From Watersipora subatra (lineage: Eukaryota; Bryozoa; Gymnolaemata; Cheilostomatida; Watersiporidae): 64,000 bases of DNA. Every line of letters starts with the position of its first letter. Positions within the stretch are counted from its first letter, which is position 1. This document shows, piece by piece, positions 22,901 to 33,500 of this stretch. The position numbers and the translations under genes are program-made. The notes under the pieces were generated by a model. That model had not been told where the DNA came from. It did no database searches and saw only the letters and a list, made by a program, of their open reading frames with translations. The stretch covers positions 36,584,802 through 36,648,801 of the forward strand of contig NC_088717.1 of assembly GCF_963576615.1 (NCBI RefSeq), read 5' to 3'.

Positions 22901-25900
22901 GTCCTTCGCACTGGATTTGTTACATCAGTTACAATGCGCACGTTTAAATCGTTTGGGGAAACACTTAGTTATTACAAGCACACTTTAAAATCGTGAGAGG
23001 TCATTACGTGTAATGTAATGAATATTAAGCTGACTTCAAACACAGCTCTTATTATAGTAAAAATTTAGACTAGCTTAAGTTACTAATTTGACTTACTCAA
23101 ATTCATTGGGTGATTGTTTTATTACCCGTGCAATGCCAGGCATTCAGCTATAAACTAGAATTGCTTTGCATCAACCAGAATACCGTATATTTTCTATAAA
23201 AAAAGAAATGCTTTTGTATCACCAAGAATATCATGTAGTCTCTATAAAATAGAAGTCTATTAGTATCATGTTCTCAGCTCTAAACACATTATTATATGTT
23301 TGATTTGCTTGTATGTAGATAGCCCTATCGATGTCCTTGTCTTCATTCACATACAGAAGACGGGTGGGACAACATTTGGAAAGAACTTGGTGACTAACCT
23401 GGATGTGAGGAATCCATGCCAGTGCACAAAACCTATCAATACTAAACTCAGATGTCCATGTTTCGCCAGTGATGGTAAAAGGTATTTTATGACGCATTCC
23501 TAATTATCAGTTTGTGTAAAAGTTGACATATGTATTTTTATCCGCATGTTTTGTAATGAATGGATCAACAAAGTTTGTCTTTTTGTACTTCTGTTTTATT
23601 TTTGAAGGGATAGCTCTAAAGACACTCTAAGAATCAAATGGTTTTCTAATATTCACTACGTTTCAGTTCTTCGAAAATTGTTCTTTCTTAGCTCTTTCAT
23701 CTGAAAACATTCTTCACAGATTTCAACCTTTGCAGGCACTATCTAAACTGTGTTAAAGACTGCATGTTGGCTTTAATTTCTGTCATACCCGCCTTTATCA
23801 GTTTGTTATAATAATATCATAATATATTATTTCACATTATAATTGTTTTTATGTAGTTTTTAATGGGATACGAGACATATTTGAGCGTATGAGGCGGTTC
23901 CCAATGTGGCTTCTAGGTGGCCGAGTATGCAAGTGGCCGCTTACTAGAACAACATCGTTCATACATGTATCTCCACAATTATTCTGCAATGCAACAAAGT
24001 AGTCAAGTGGCTGGGAAGCTGAATATTCGATTCCTAGGTGATGTAATTTTTTTTCTTACACTCCTAACATGGCTTCAGACAGACGGACAGGCGGACTCTG
24101 CTCTTATAATAAAGACTAGCTGAATGCCCGTGTATTAAAAATCTGCGCAAAATGTATTTTTATTTAACATATAACAACAGTTACCATTCTCACTTTCAAA
24201 CTTTATATCATGAGAAAAGGGTTTCGTGTAGTTGAAATGAGTTAGGAGCAATAATAAAACAACTGTAAAGGTGTTTAATTGTAAATGTGTTACTGTAGTT
24301 ACCTACATTAAGTTTAGTGTATTTATTGGTTATGATCTGCCAGAAAATGTGAAATTACAATGTACTATGCGCAGTACGCACAGGGAGAAGTTCTTACCTT
24401 CTAGGCAGGCATATAACATGAATGGTGAATTGAACTTATCAACATTTTCGTCGTAATCAGTACGCTGACTGCCAAATTTTTATTTTGAATGAAATTTTTG
24501 TTGATATCGTATGGCGGAAAACTAATTCACTCCTGTGTCACGAGGGCAAAAAAGCATAATGTTTCATAGATTAAGACAAAAAAATCTTCTAACAAGGGGC
24601 ATCATAACGCATTGGTGCATTGTATTAACTAATAATTTTGTGTGTGCAATTGCAAAAAAGGTATGCAGTGAGTTAAATAATTACCATTTTTAGTCAAGTT
24701 TGAAACCATTTAAGGCAGCATATCTACGAGTATCACCAGCTGCCACATTTTTAATTAAAAACTTCTTTGATCCGAACTCCCTAATACTATTTTTAAAGGT
24801 TTGAAAAACCGTTTGTAATGTCACCCTGAAAATGTCTGTTGAGGCCAGGATGTAGAGTTTTGAGAAAACTCTAAAAACGCCGGATTGTGAGAGTTATATT
24901 AAGATGCACTGATGTAGTGAGCCGTTCAGAAGTTTATTAACAAGTTGATTCTCGTTATACTTCACCACACCGTGAAATCTAAAAGATTATAAATTCGTGA
25001 GTGTGTGTTCACATTACTAGTTACAGATAGTGATTAAAACATAGCAAATCTTAACAAAAACAATAATAATGAAGCAAATATTGCAATTTCATAATAATTC
25101 AGTATTTGATAAACTGACCTTGCCTCCGTTCCCACAATCCTGATTAAGAAAGAGTATGTTAAGGCTTGTAAAGCTTTGCTCAGGTTAGACTATAATTTTA
25201 CATCTTGTTGATTGTGCTACTGTACAGCAACTGCCTAGGTAAAATTTCTGTGGATGATTATCATTCGATCGTTAACTGGCATGGATGGAAAGAAAATGCT
25301 ATTATTGCTGACTTTGATTAAAACATGTTGACACATCCTAGTGTGGATGACTTTTGTGGCTCAGACAGATTGAGTATGAAGAAGTTAACTGCTTACGGAT
25401 GTTTTCATAATCTATTCGGGATGAGTGATGTGTATGAATGAAATCTATTTATATTGTCAATGGTAACCGGTTCTTGATTTAATTTTATCTTACACAGGAA
25501 TTAGTTTTATTATTTTGTAGGCCAATCTTACAGCGAGTGACTTTTAACAATCTTCCTAAAATTTGAGTTACAATTTAAACTGCTTACTAAATGAAGAGAA
25601 GATTGAGTTTTCCTGTAAAACTAGTTGAATTCCTAGGAGTCATTCTATTGATTCATAGTATCAGTAGAAGAGACAACAAATATGTTGAGATAACAAATTT
25701 GGTCTGAATTAGCCTATTAAACAATTGCATCTCAAACATCTTTTCCGTCACTGCAGCTTGCTCAGTACGGTGTTTTTGCACTGTGCGGACAGTCATACGG
25801 TTATAGAAGTTTGACAAACTCTCTTCAAAATTACATCGTAGAGAAATTATACCTATACGTATACAATCTATTTTTTTGCTGAATAGAATGAGGTTTATAA

Positions 25901-27792
25901 TTGACACTCAAACTTCTATGCCATTGTTGTAACACTTAAATAAAGAACTCGCTGTCCTGGTCGATGTACCATCAGCTGATCAAATCTGGCTTAGCTTTGC
26001 TCTATAGTAGCCTCGTGAAGGTTTCTCCCCATCACACGGTCGGTGAATGAATTTTAGAAAGTAGTATTGTATATGGTTTATGTTTGATGCTCAAGTGCTC
26101 CAAAGCTATCTTTAGGCTAGTCTTCAGAGTTTAGGGCAGTGGAAGAATCAGTCGGCTATTGCTATCGTGTATTTGGGTGCGTTTGCAGGCAGTGGCTGTT
26201 TTCCCGCTACTCAACTGGTTGGATGTGTGGATTGCACGCTGATCTCACCGAGTGGACTGAGTGTCTTCGGACATCCAAACCTGATCAGGTTGAGAATCTA
26301 CACCGGCAGCGAAGGTTAGATTTTGTATGGGTTTGTCTTTTGTTTTTCCATTTTCAATGCAATGCTGAATGTGTGTTCAATTAAATTCGTATGATCTCGC
26401 AATACCAACACCTGACTGAAGAATATTGTGTGACAATATTAAAAGTATTTTGATTGCCTTCATAAAAGTGGAACAAATATCTTTGACTGTTCACGTTGTT
26501 GTTGTGTTTTGTTACATTTGAACAGAATATCTGTTCAATTCTGGCTTAAGCCAACAGAAGTTTTGCCCACGGTATCAGATTGTTTGTTTTTACTGTTCCC
26601 TACTTTTAGGAACCATCTATATTTAAAACTCTGTACAATAACATTAATCTGTTGTACTGCAATATCGTGTGCTTTTTCTATTCAAATATCAACTTGCAAG
26701 TTTGGCTTGTACCGAATAAATTTCTGGTTTTCATCTGTTTTTGTAATGAGTTTTCATAAGTGCGTTTTATGTGAGCAATAAGCTAGCACTGTAGTAGCAC
26801 TCACCCAGCCCCTTAGTGGCGCTGTAGTCTATACAGTCGAGTTTCTATGCGACAAGGAGCCACCTGGCTTCAGTTGTGTAAAATATGGTGAACAAAACAA
26901 TCATGTTATTGGTTTATAGAATTTTATCTTGAAAGGTAGTTTCCTCTGTGAACCCTCGTTTTGTCACTAGTTAGAGCCCGATTGAATCTCATACTAACAC
27001 CCGGAGCAGACATGTTTTTCTCGGGTGTAAGTATATATCCTAACTGTGTAGGTATCTGCTACTGACCACGCTGAGGGACCCAATAGAGCGTTATATCAGT
27101 GAATATATGCACACCAACCGAGGAGCTACCTGGTCAGGAATGACCCTCAAGTACGTTCTTAAATGTACTATTTGGTTTATTCTAAAGATTATTTGCCTTT
27201 TTTCAGCTTCATCTGTTTCCATTTTTGTATGTTACGCTCCATACATTTCCCATTGAACATTTCCTGCTGCCACAGGTGCAATGGTAGATCAGCGACTGCC
27301 CAAGAAGTGCCACTCTGTTTCAACGAGTCGTGGGAGGGAGTTAGACTACTCGAATTTTTAAGCTGCCCTTACAATTTAGCCAATAACAGACAGACAAGAA
27401 TGCTGGCTAATCTCTCATTGGTCGATTGTTATGATAACTTCGCAAGTCATTCATGGAATAAAGATCTTATACTTGAAAGTGCCAAAAATAACCTTCGGAA
27501 TCTCGCCTTTTTTGCTCTGAAGGAATTTTCTAATGAGTCCCAGTATCTGTTTGAACACACATTTAATCTCCGGTTCAAGCAGCCACTCAGCGTCCTGCGA
27601 CCCAAGACCATCCATGAGACGAGAGACTATTTCGACATGCTCAAGCCGACAGTTCAGCAACAGATTAGAGATAACAACGATTTGGATATTCAACTTTATG
27701 ACTACGCCAAACAACTATTTTTTGCGCGGTATAACTTTACTAAGAGTTGGAACTCAAAGTTAAAGTTCAATGATGGACAATCAAGTATGTAA
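13828..27792 (+). CDS. HS6ST: Heparan sulfate 6-O-sulfotransferase, complete, six coding exons (365 aa)
   Basis: Golgi enzyme that transfers sulfate from PAPS to the 6-O position of glucosamine in heparan sulfate. Coding exons: 13828-13959, 19390-19450, 23319-23481, 26189-26314, 27052-27150, 27276-27792; all have GT/AG boundaries and matching phases, total 1,098 bp. Residues 1-44 contain a single hydrophobic type II anchor (FLTLVTLLCGATILYILV). HIQKTGGTTFG (75-85) is the 5'-phosphosulfate loop, GLHAD has the presumed catalytic base His135, and LRDPIERYISE (168-178) is the 3'-phosphate-binding segment. CPYNLANNRQTRM follows, as in vertebrate HS6STs. N-glycosylation sequons include NFS, NES, NLS and NFT. 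It is shorter than human HS6ST1 (about 410 aa), mainly in the tail and the insert before LRDP. An acceptor at 13798 (TTTTTTACAG) implies an upstream 5'UTR exon. It is convergent with the channel gene. Confidence 0.93.
16801..17806 (+). repeat. SINE B-family copy split by a pogo-like element
   Basis: The left part (16801-16873) carries GTAGTCTAGTGTACTACGAG and AGAGATCGTCAGGTGTG. The right part (from 17635) carries a tRNA-like stretch with TTGCTTGCCGGATGGC and GTGTGTTCAAACTTCG, then CTCTTATTATAGTAAAGATTG. Copies at 44209-44425, 45261-45480 and 58897-59065 show the uninterrupted order. It lies in HS6ST intron 1. Confidence 0.75.
16874..17634. mobile_element. Pogo/Tigger-like non-autonomous DNA transposon (761 bp)
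   Basis: Terminal inverted repeats CAGTCAAACATGGATAACTCG (left) and its reverse complement (right) are flanked by TA at 16872-16873 and 17635-17636. Removing the element and one TA restores GAATAAGTATGCGC, matching GAATAAGTATGTGC in the related SINE near 45311. Termini starting CAGT with GATAACTCGAA and a TA duplication are typical of pogo-type elements. No transposase frame is visible. A diverged relative of its inner part appears at 56700-57340. Confidence 0.9.
18138..18502 (+). repeat. Minisatellite, 20-bp unit, about 18 copies
   Basis: The unit is approximately GTTAGTAGGTATAGCTAGTT, perfect in the middle and diverged at both flanks. It lies in HS6ST intron 1. Confidence 0.95.
19390..19450 (+). 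CDS. HS6ST: HS6ST coding exon 2 (61 bp)
   Basis: Acceptor TTTTTAGCAG before 19390 and donor CACAG|GTGCGAG. It encodes VPIKYNFSLQDLHRHFAFST plus one base. The FSL.DL.R.F pattern is the conserved lead-in to the PAPS-binding strand in HS6STs. The one-base overhang joins AT of the next exon to make Asp. It is too short to show up as an open frame and is supported by phase and family pattern. Confidence 0.85.
19911..20188. repeat. TA-rich low-complexity tract with an internal 18-bp inverted repeat
   Basis: Runs of TATATA with GGTATACATATATG variants. Within it, CCATAATATGGCTATATA (20065-20082) is followed after five bases by its exact reverse complement, and AGCCATATTATGG recurs near 20140. Confidence 0.9.
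20189..20960 (+). repeat. Dispersed repeat D2, copy 1
   Basis: Starts at CAGTGCCACCTCAGGACACG, which resembles the end of a DNA transposon, and runs to the TAGGTACCTATAGTTAC region. The inverse of its right part and pieces of its left part recur at 24270-24540, for example CTAAATGTACTAAAG against the reverse complement near 24310. Probably a non-autonomous DNA transposon; no coding sequence. Confidence 0.6.
21138..21262 (+). repeat. Dispersed repeat D1, copy 2
   Basis: Same sequence as 13228-13362 with scattered substitutions, same orientation. It is followed directly by a head block of the SINE-like family R. Confidence 0.85.
21272..21960 (+). repeat. Family R repeat, plus-oriented, composite
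   Basis: The head block GGTGAATGCCCAGGGTTGCG is at 21272. The middle has TTTACCCAATGAATTTGAG and ACTATAATAAGAGCTGTGT. A tRNA-like part (A-box-like GTCCAGTAGTGGCTAGCACG, B-box-like TTCCGAGTTCAATGC) is at about 21797-21855. The tail ACTGGACATACGAACGACAG then ACAAACACTGAG ends near 21945. A second, inverted tRNA-like piece sits at about 21600-21720, so this is probably two nested copies. Confidence 0.7.
22350..22646 (+). other. Unassigned 98-codon open frame in HS6ST intron
   Basis: Begins MVNIIWYGVPEEYQCKCF and contains an acidic serine-rich stretch (SEFESECSSDDCDDQSS). I recognise no domain and cannot find flanking exons in phase. It may be the first exon of a transposon gene or a chance frame. 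Its position between HS6ST exons 2 and 3 on the same strand argues against a separate host gene. Confidence 0.25.
22820..23150 (-). repeat. Family R repeat, minus-oriented, full copy
   Basis: Read on the plus strand it begins with a TA run, then ATCTCAGTGTTTG and TTTGTGTGTCCAGATATAACG. It passes CAGCTCTTATTATAGTAAAAA and CTCAAATTCATTGGGTGA, and ends TTATTACCCGTGCAATGCC then AGGCATTCAGC. This is the reverse complement of the order at 40143-40620. Confidence 0.8.
23319..23481 (+). CDS. HS6ST: HS6ST coding exon 3: PAPS 5'-phosphosulfate loop
   Basis: Acceptor TTGTATGTAG and donor AAAAG|GTATTT. It encodes SPIDVLVFIHIQKTGGTTFG and the cysteine-rich stretch CQC...CPC up to GK, ending phase 2. The Arg codon completes across the junction to give GKRQWLFSR. 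Confidence 0.95.
24117..24235 (+). repeat. Family R repeat, head block only
   Basis: AGCTGAATGCCCGTGTATTAAA followed by TACCATTCTCACTTTCAAAC, preceded by GACGGACAGGCGGACTCTG-CTCTTATAATAAAGAC. It is a truncated plus-oriented copy. Confidence 0.6.
24270..24540 (-). repeat. Dispersed repeat D2, copy 2 (inverted)
   Basis: TAGTGTATTTATTGGTTATG near 24316 is the reverse complement of sequence near 20880. CAGTACGCAC...AGTTCTTAC also matches the inverse of about 20815-20840. The end near 24530-24545 (TGTGTCACGAGGG) parallels the inverse of the D2 terminus. Confidence 0.6.
26189..26314 (+). CDS. HS6ST: HS6ST coding exon 4: catalytic His segment
   Basis: Acceptor GTTTGCAG and donor CGAAG|GTTAGA. It encodes QWLFSRYSTGWMCGLHADLT and a short linker ending in VENLHRQR, phase 2. 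This linker replaces the long variable insert found in vertebrate HS6STs. Confidence 0.95.
27052..27150 (+). CDS. HS6ST: HS6ST coding exon 5: 3'-phosphate-binding segment
   Basis: Acceptor ACTGTGTAG and donor CTCAA|GTACGT. It encodes YLLLTTLRDPIERYISEYMH and RGATW, conserved in the family, and ends phase 2. Confidence 0.95.
27276..27792 (+). CDS. HS6ST: HS6ST coding exon 6: C-terminal part and stop
   Basis: Acceptor GCTGCCACAG. It encodes the rest of the sulfotransferase domain: CPYNLANNRQTRML, LILESAKNNL, SQYLFEHTFNLRF, LYDYAKQLFFARY. The stop TAA is at 27790-27792. The short tail lacks the long Gln/Asn-rich extension of vertebrate HS6ST1/2. Confidence 0.95.
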
Positions 27793-28335
27793 TATTTTTT
27801 CTTGTCAAACTTTATTTGTTCATCGTTATATAAACATTGGTGCTGTTGTCAACCTAATGCGTTTATAATTTGTTTAGGTGGTTATTCTGGTACTTTTTTC
27901 GGGCCACAAAGGATGATAGATCAGTTTTCTAGTGATTTTTTTCTTTGCGGTTCACATTTTTCATAAACGCTGTCTAGTCAATGTAAAGTGTGTTTTAATA
28001 TGTTATCTTGCAATAACGCTTCGTTTTAGTAGTGATATTTTATTCAGGTAATTTCTGTTGCCAGTTTTCTTTTCAAATTTACCCATCTAGTATTGCGTTG
28101 GCCGTTTTTATTTATCCCAAGCCAGTTTTTACTAACATTTTATGCCATAAGGCACATATATTTATATAGAAATTTAACGAATACTGAAAACAAAAACCAA
28201 CAACGAATTTTAATAGCTTTTGGTAAAAGTTTTATAGACTTATTTTTTGGGAAACTGTTAGTTTCTTTTGTAACTAGATCTGTGACCAAATTACTAGGTG
28301 GTCGAACGGCAGCGACTTAGGTACTCCACAACTTT

Positions 28336-28511
28336 TCCAACACACCCGATCAGATGTACTGGAGGAAACTCCAACACACCTGATCAGATGTACTGGGAGG
28401 AAACTCCAACACATCTGATCAGATGTACTAGAGGAAACTCCAACACACCTGATCAGATGTACTGGGAGGAAACTCCAACACACCTGATCAGATGTACTAG
28501 AGGAAACTCCA
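28336..28511 (+). repeat. Minisatellite, 34/35-bp unit, five copies
   Basis: GATCAGATGTACT begins units at 28348, 28382, 28417, 28451 and 28486. The unit continues G(G)GAGGAAACTCCAACACACCT. It lies about 550 bp downstream of the HS6ST stop, possibly in its 3'UTR. Confidence 0.95.
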
Positions 28512-30385
28512 GAATCTGCATTCCAAGTTTACAACGTTCTATGAAAAACTGGTAAAGGTAGATTAATAATTTGATCTAGAGCTTTTGTAAAATAATCCGG
28601 CCTTTTATTGAACATATCTATCCTCTTTCACATGTCATCACGTGTCAATGATTCTTATCATGCCCTTCATGCCCTGTATTCTTTTTTTCGATACTTGCGT
28701 AAAGGTACAACATTCTATACCGTTCCCATTACGTGATACGTACATGTACAGTTGTACCCTGTCTCTTATGCCACAATGTATTAGTTTTCTTTTTTACATG
28801 TTCTAATGTGTATACAGTGATTCAATGACTGGACTTAGGCATGTTCAGAGCTGTATGACACAAGCAGGGTTGTGTTGACATCTTTCTATGCAGAGAGTTC
28901 TATTGCTCTAGTTATTTTCTAACGGAGTATTTTAATGCATAATTTTAAAATACATGGATCTTTTCAGTTGTCTGTGTGATTACGCTATAATAGGTGCTCT
29001 ATTACAAATATATATCCTGTAAAATCAGTCTTGTTTCTTGGTTCAACTTCAGATCGATAGATTTTCAATAGTGCACTCAATGTGATTGTAAGGTGGTTGT
29101 AATAGATGCATGAAGTGAAGGACAGGTTCCTGAGTTAAAAGTGGTCCCGGCAGCAAATGATACTTTGGCATCAGGCAGTTCTAGTTGACAGTACAATTTT
29201 TAGATTTAAACATGTTTTTTAAAATAGCTTTGCACAGATGTGCGAGGTCAACTCTATAGTTTTTACCCGGTGTGTAAATAATGAATAAAAAATGCTGGCT
29301 AGCCCTGCAAACCTTGGAGTGGCTTATAAAAGCACCATTGAGATATATCTTTTTGTGTACTCCGCTTACATGGAGCGTGACATTACTACACGTGCCCACT
29401 ATAGTCATGGTAACAGTTTGCATTTCTTCAAGGTTTTCATTTTTTGCTTTAGTCTCTTACCAAGCCTAATTACAACGCAGATCGACTGCCACCTCTATTC
29501 CAATAGAGCTGCTATCGTCCCGTATGCTTGGCTTATCTAAGGAACTTCAAATACTCAATTTTGACAATGAAACCAATGCTATACGCTTGTGTGCTGCACA
29601 GACATTAGCTGAATGCTAGTTCTGTCACTATGATCATAACTACTGGCTGTGCTGTCTGTTCCTAATAAAATCAGTTTATCAATACTTGGTTATTAATTCT
29701 GATTTAAATATTTTTTAGCTGTGCTAGTTACACAAAGACTTTGATGTACACGCGTGTGTAAAACCTTACAGGTTTTTAATAGAATCAGAAAGAGTTTGAG
29801 ATGCAGTGTTGTCTGATTACATACTTTATGCAGTATCTCTTCGTATAACTATTGCCTCGCTTTGAACTTGCTGGAAATGATAAATTCCACTAAACCGCAT
29901 GTCAATCACTACATATTTGAGAATTACAGCACTGACATTTACAAATAAAATACATGTAATGCTATTAATAGTACTAAATTGTTGGTATAAGGTATAACAA
30001 ATTATATGGAAATGTATGGAGAAATATGGAATAGAAAGGCATTGATCAGGATAAACATTTGGAAATACATATAAATACTGTTTACATCATACAATATTGA
30101 TGTTGAGCAAAGAAAACCAATAAGCAAGCTTGATATAGCAATAACTTATCACACAACATGGTAATGTCTTTAGGCATCATCTTGCGCCAACTTTGCTAGC
30201 GTCCCATGAAGTATGCAGATGCTTAGGTAAAATAAAGAGTACAAGAACATCTGTCAAACTAAACCCACCTTCTAATGCCATTAATTGTCATGCTTTGCAA
30301 GGCAATATTGTGGTTCGACACGAGTTGCTTGGCATACAGACAACGGATGATCACCTACTGGTGACCGTTATTATCAATCACGTGT
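28512..30385. other. Intergenic interval between two convergent genes
   Basis: No further coding sequence is supported. It must hold the 3' ends of both transcripts. AATAAA is present on the plus strand at about 29284, 29664 and 29945, any of which could serve HS6ST, but none can be assigned by inspection. Confidence 0.5.
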
Positions 30386-30547
30386 TCACTTGGTTTTTGT
30401 GTCTGTGTTCTTTTGAATCCATTCCTGCTGCTTGCGCCCTTCTTCTTCATAGAATTTAAGAGCTTCTTGTTCTTTCATTTTTGCCATGATATAGTTAACA
30501 TTCTGTAGAAGCGTGTCAATCTTGACTTCATTTGAGTCTTCCTCGTC
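30386..30547 (-). CDS. IP3R-like exon 24 (last): C-terminal tail and stop
   Basis: Acceptor AATTATACAG on the minus strand. It encodes DEEDSNEVKIDTLLQNV then a Lys/Glu-rich helix (MAKMKEQEALKFYEEEG) and stops at TGA. The heptad-like charge pattern suggests a short coiled coil, which is the tetramer-bundling position in IP3 receptors. Confidence 0.9.
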   Translation of the reverse strand, partial: DEEDSNEVKIDTLLQNVNYIMAKMKEQEALKFYEEEGRKQQEWIQKNTDTKTK

Positions 30548-33500
30548 CTGTATAATTATTTTCAAGTGCAAGTACATATTAGTTATGAAGCCTGGTCAAG
30601 TATCGGATTGGTTTCTTGCAATTGAAAGAGTGTCACTACCTATTCGGTAATTAAAATAAACACCACATAAGTTACATGTAGGTGAAAGTAGAGTCATATG
30701 TAAGTGAATGTGTAGTTACATGTAGGTGTAAGTAGTTACATGTAGGGGAAGGTAGGTAGGGAACAAACAATATAAAAATAATCTAACTATATAAGCGAAG
30801 TTTCGACTTTATATAGTCCAAGTTAGCATCCATTACGTCACTGATTTCTAACACTATGTTTACCTTGAAACCTGCGTAATGCTGAGCCCTGCATTTCGGT
30901 TTATGTCTCGTTATCAATGTGTTCTTACATGTATTAGTTTACATTTATGTCTGCTTGTAGTTTTACACACTGCATATCGGTTATTGTGGTGTCTAGTAAG
31001 GAATATAACATTGTATTAACTTGAGAATATTAACTACATCATATACAGTTTAATGGTTTTAGAATTTATAGCAAATCTCAGAATCAATAAATCTTATATG
31101 GACATGTTTCACAGAGGCTACTAAGCCTGATCACGATATAATGGCTTCTCTTTTTATTGCAGAAATACAACTACCTATTTTATTATTAAAATTATTTATG
31201 TCGCTTAAGGTCACAGATAAATCTTAGTACAGAACCTAGTTTAACAGACAGGCATGACTTATAAACAGTGCCACAACTGAGAGGCAAGATCATCACAGGT
31301 GCTAGGTCTTGATGTTATTGTCAACACCGAACATAGAAATCATTTTCAGGGGTGAGTGTTTAACATGCATGCTCACTCTAAGCAAGTCTACAGTTAAATA
31401 TGTCGGATTAGATTATAGCCTAAAAAACTAAGATGTACCGTAAATCACTGAAAGAGCTAACTTTTTAAGACGTACTACTTTGGAGGCTATAATGTGAGGT
31501 CACAGTCTAAACTTCTTTTTTCATTTGAAAAAAAATTGTCTATGAAGATTTAAATGTTAGAAAATTATTTCAGTGTATATACCTCATGCTATAGCCAACA
31601 TAATTGGAGTCAGCAGCAATGAAGGTGTTTACTAGCTAACTGTTGTGTATACAGCATCTTATGAGTTCCTTAAAATGGTTGAGCAAATACCAGCTGGAAA
31701 TGAATAAGATGAAGAAAATAATAAACATCAATGAGTCATCTCTAGAATTAATTATTAGCTAGTGAAAGTAACTAGAAGTAACTATCACAACTCGGCTGTC
31801 CATAAACACAAAACAGAAAATTTTCAAGCATATTTTGTTAATTAAACTAACAAAATAGCAGTAAAGATCATGTAAAGATGCATACCTCTAAGCTCATTGC
31901 TCGGTTGAGGGGAAAGAAATTAATGTTATCTTTGAGGACCTGCCGATGAATGTAGAGCTCAATGGATGAATAGTCATTGACCATTGTGTTTCTCAAATGA
32001 ATGAAGAAGAACAGGTAGGCCCATTGATAGTGCTCCTTCTTTATATGTTTCTCGAAGCCCTACACAGCAAAAATAATGACATCAAAAATCTTGAACTTGG
32101 GTTTTAGCTAGATTAAATCGAATGGCGTTTACTATCCATAATAGATGAATCAATACTATATATATATATTTAAGTATATATGTATATATATATATATACG
32201 GATATACATCTATATATATAATATGTATATATTTGTATATATACACACACTAGCATTAAGCTCAGGATCTCCTCCATTTTCATCACAAATTGTTTCACAA
32301 TGAAAACCATGAATGCGTCCATTGAGGACAATTATTGCTCTTAATGCAAACGAGGAGGAATTCTTGAGGATCTAATAGGATAGATCACAGCACATTTATG
32401 CAGAGAACAAAATTTCTAAGATTGTCAGTTGAGCCTGGCACTGGTTGAAGTTGACCTGATTTTGCACATTAAATAAGCCACGGTGAGTGATCTTATAACT
32501 TTTCATTCGTACAAGAATTGGCTAACATCACGGAACACAGCTATTATTATTATAAATGGAACATCACTCTGATCATATTAAAGATTAGAGTCTCATTATG
32601 GAATGTGGTCAAGTGGTGGTAGAGTGTCGGTCTAGCAAACATCGTCGGTGCAAGTTCTAGATCCGAAAAAAGCAATCTTTCATAAAATATTCCAATTACA
32701 GTCTGTATTATTTTTTCAGTGTGATGGTTTCAAGTGTATTATAGTAGATGAAATGAATACATGCAATCTATTTAGTCCTTTCATGTTATACTTGGCCTGC
32801 GACCATTGAATTTTGATTTGCAATGTCTATTCCTTATTATTCTGAGCATGTCAAGACTGCTACTAAGTTGTGTTTTAAAGTTTTGTTTATACACTGCTTG
32901 GAAATGGAAATAATTCTCCGCCTTACAAGAAATAGGCATGAAACTTGCAATTCTAACAATTTGCAGGAACCAACTTAGCGTAAACTAATATGTGTTTTAT
33001 CACTAAAAAAGAGAGTTGTTGGCTCTCTTTATCTATGACTAAATACTGCTAGCATTTTTATAAGAGACTGGTAAAGCTTTCTCTATCCAAATCCATGAAT
33101 GGAGAGATTTGCATACTGCATTTGGTCATTGAACTGTATATCTTTGCTGATAGTCATTTTGTATATATCCATATAGGTCAAGGTAAATGCTACTAGCTAT
33201 AAATGTAGGTGTTTCACTTAACAGATGTACGTACCCCAGGATGGTGCTCAAAGTCATAACTTTCTCTGCTGCAGACGAAGCAAGCATTCCTCATGTCTTG
33301 ATCTATCTGCCATTTGCTGCAATAAAACTAGGGCAGTTACACACGTGAAGAACAGTAGAGTTGAGTGTTATGAACAAAGAACTCCTAAAGTATAAGTAAA
33401 ATAAGTATAAGTATAAAGTAATGCTAAACATTACAAAAAACTTTATATTGAAAAAGGATGCCCTCATGCAAGTGTTTCTACAGTCTCTATTTCTAGTGAG

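Noticed and set aside
27451..27763. Open frames overlapping HS6ST exon 6 on both strands
   Set aside because: They are shadows of the true frame, which is fixed by family motifs and by splice phase.
28274..28555. Open frames on both strands with repeated peptides
   Set aside because: They are products of the 34/35-bp minisatellite.
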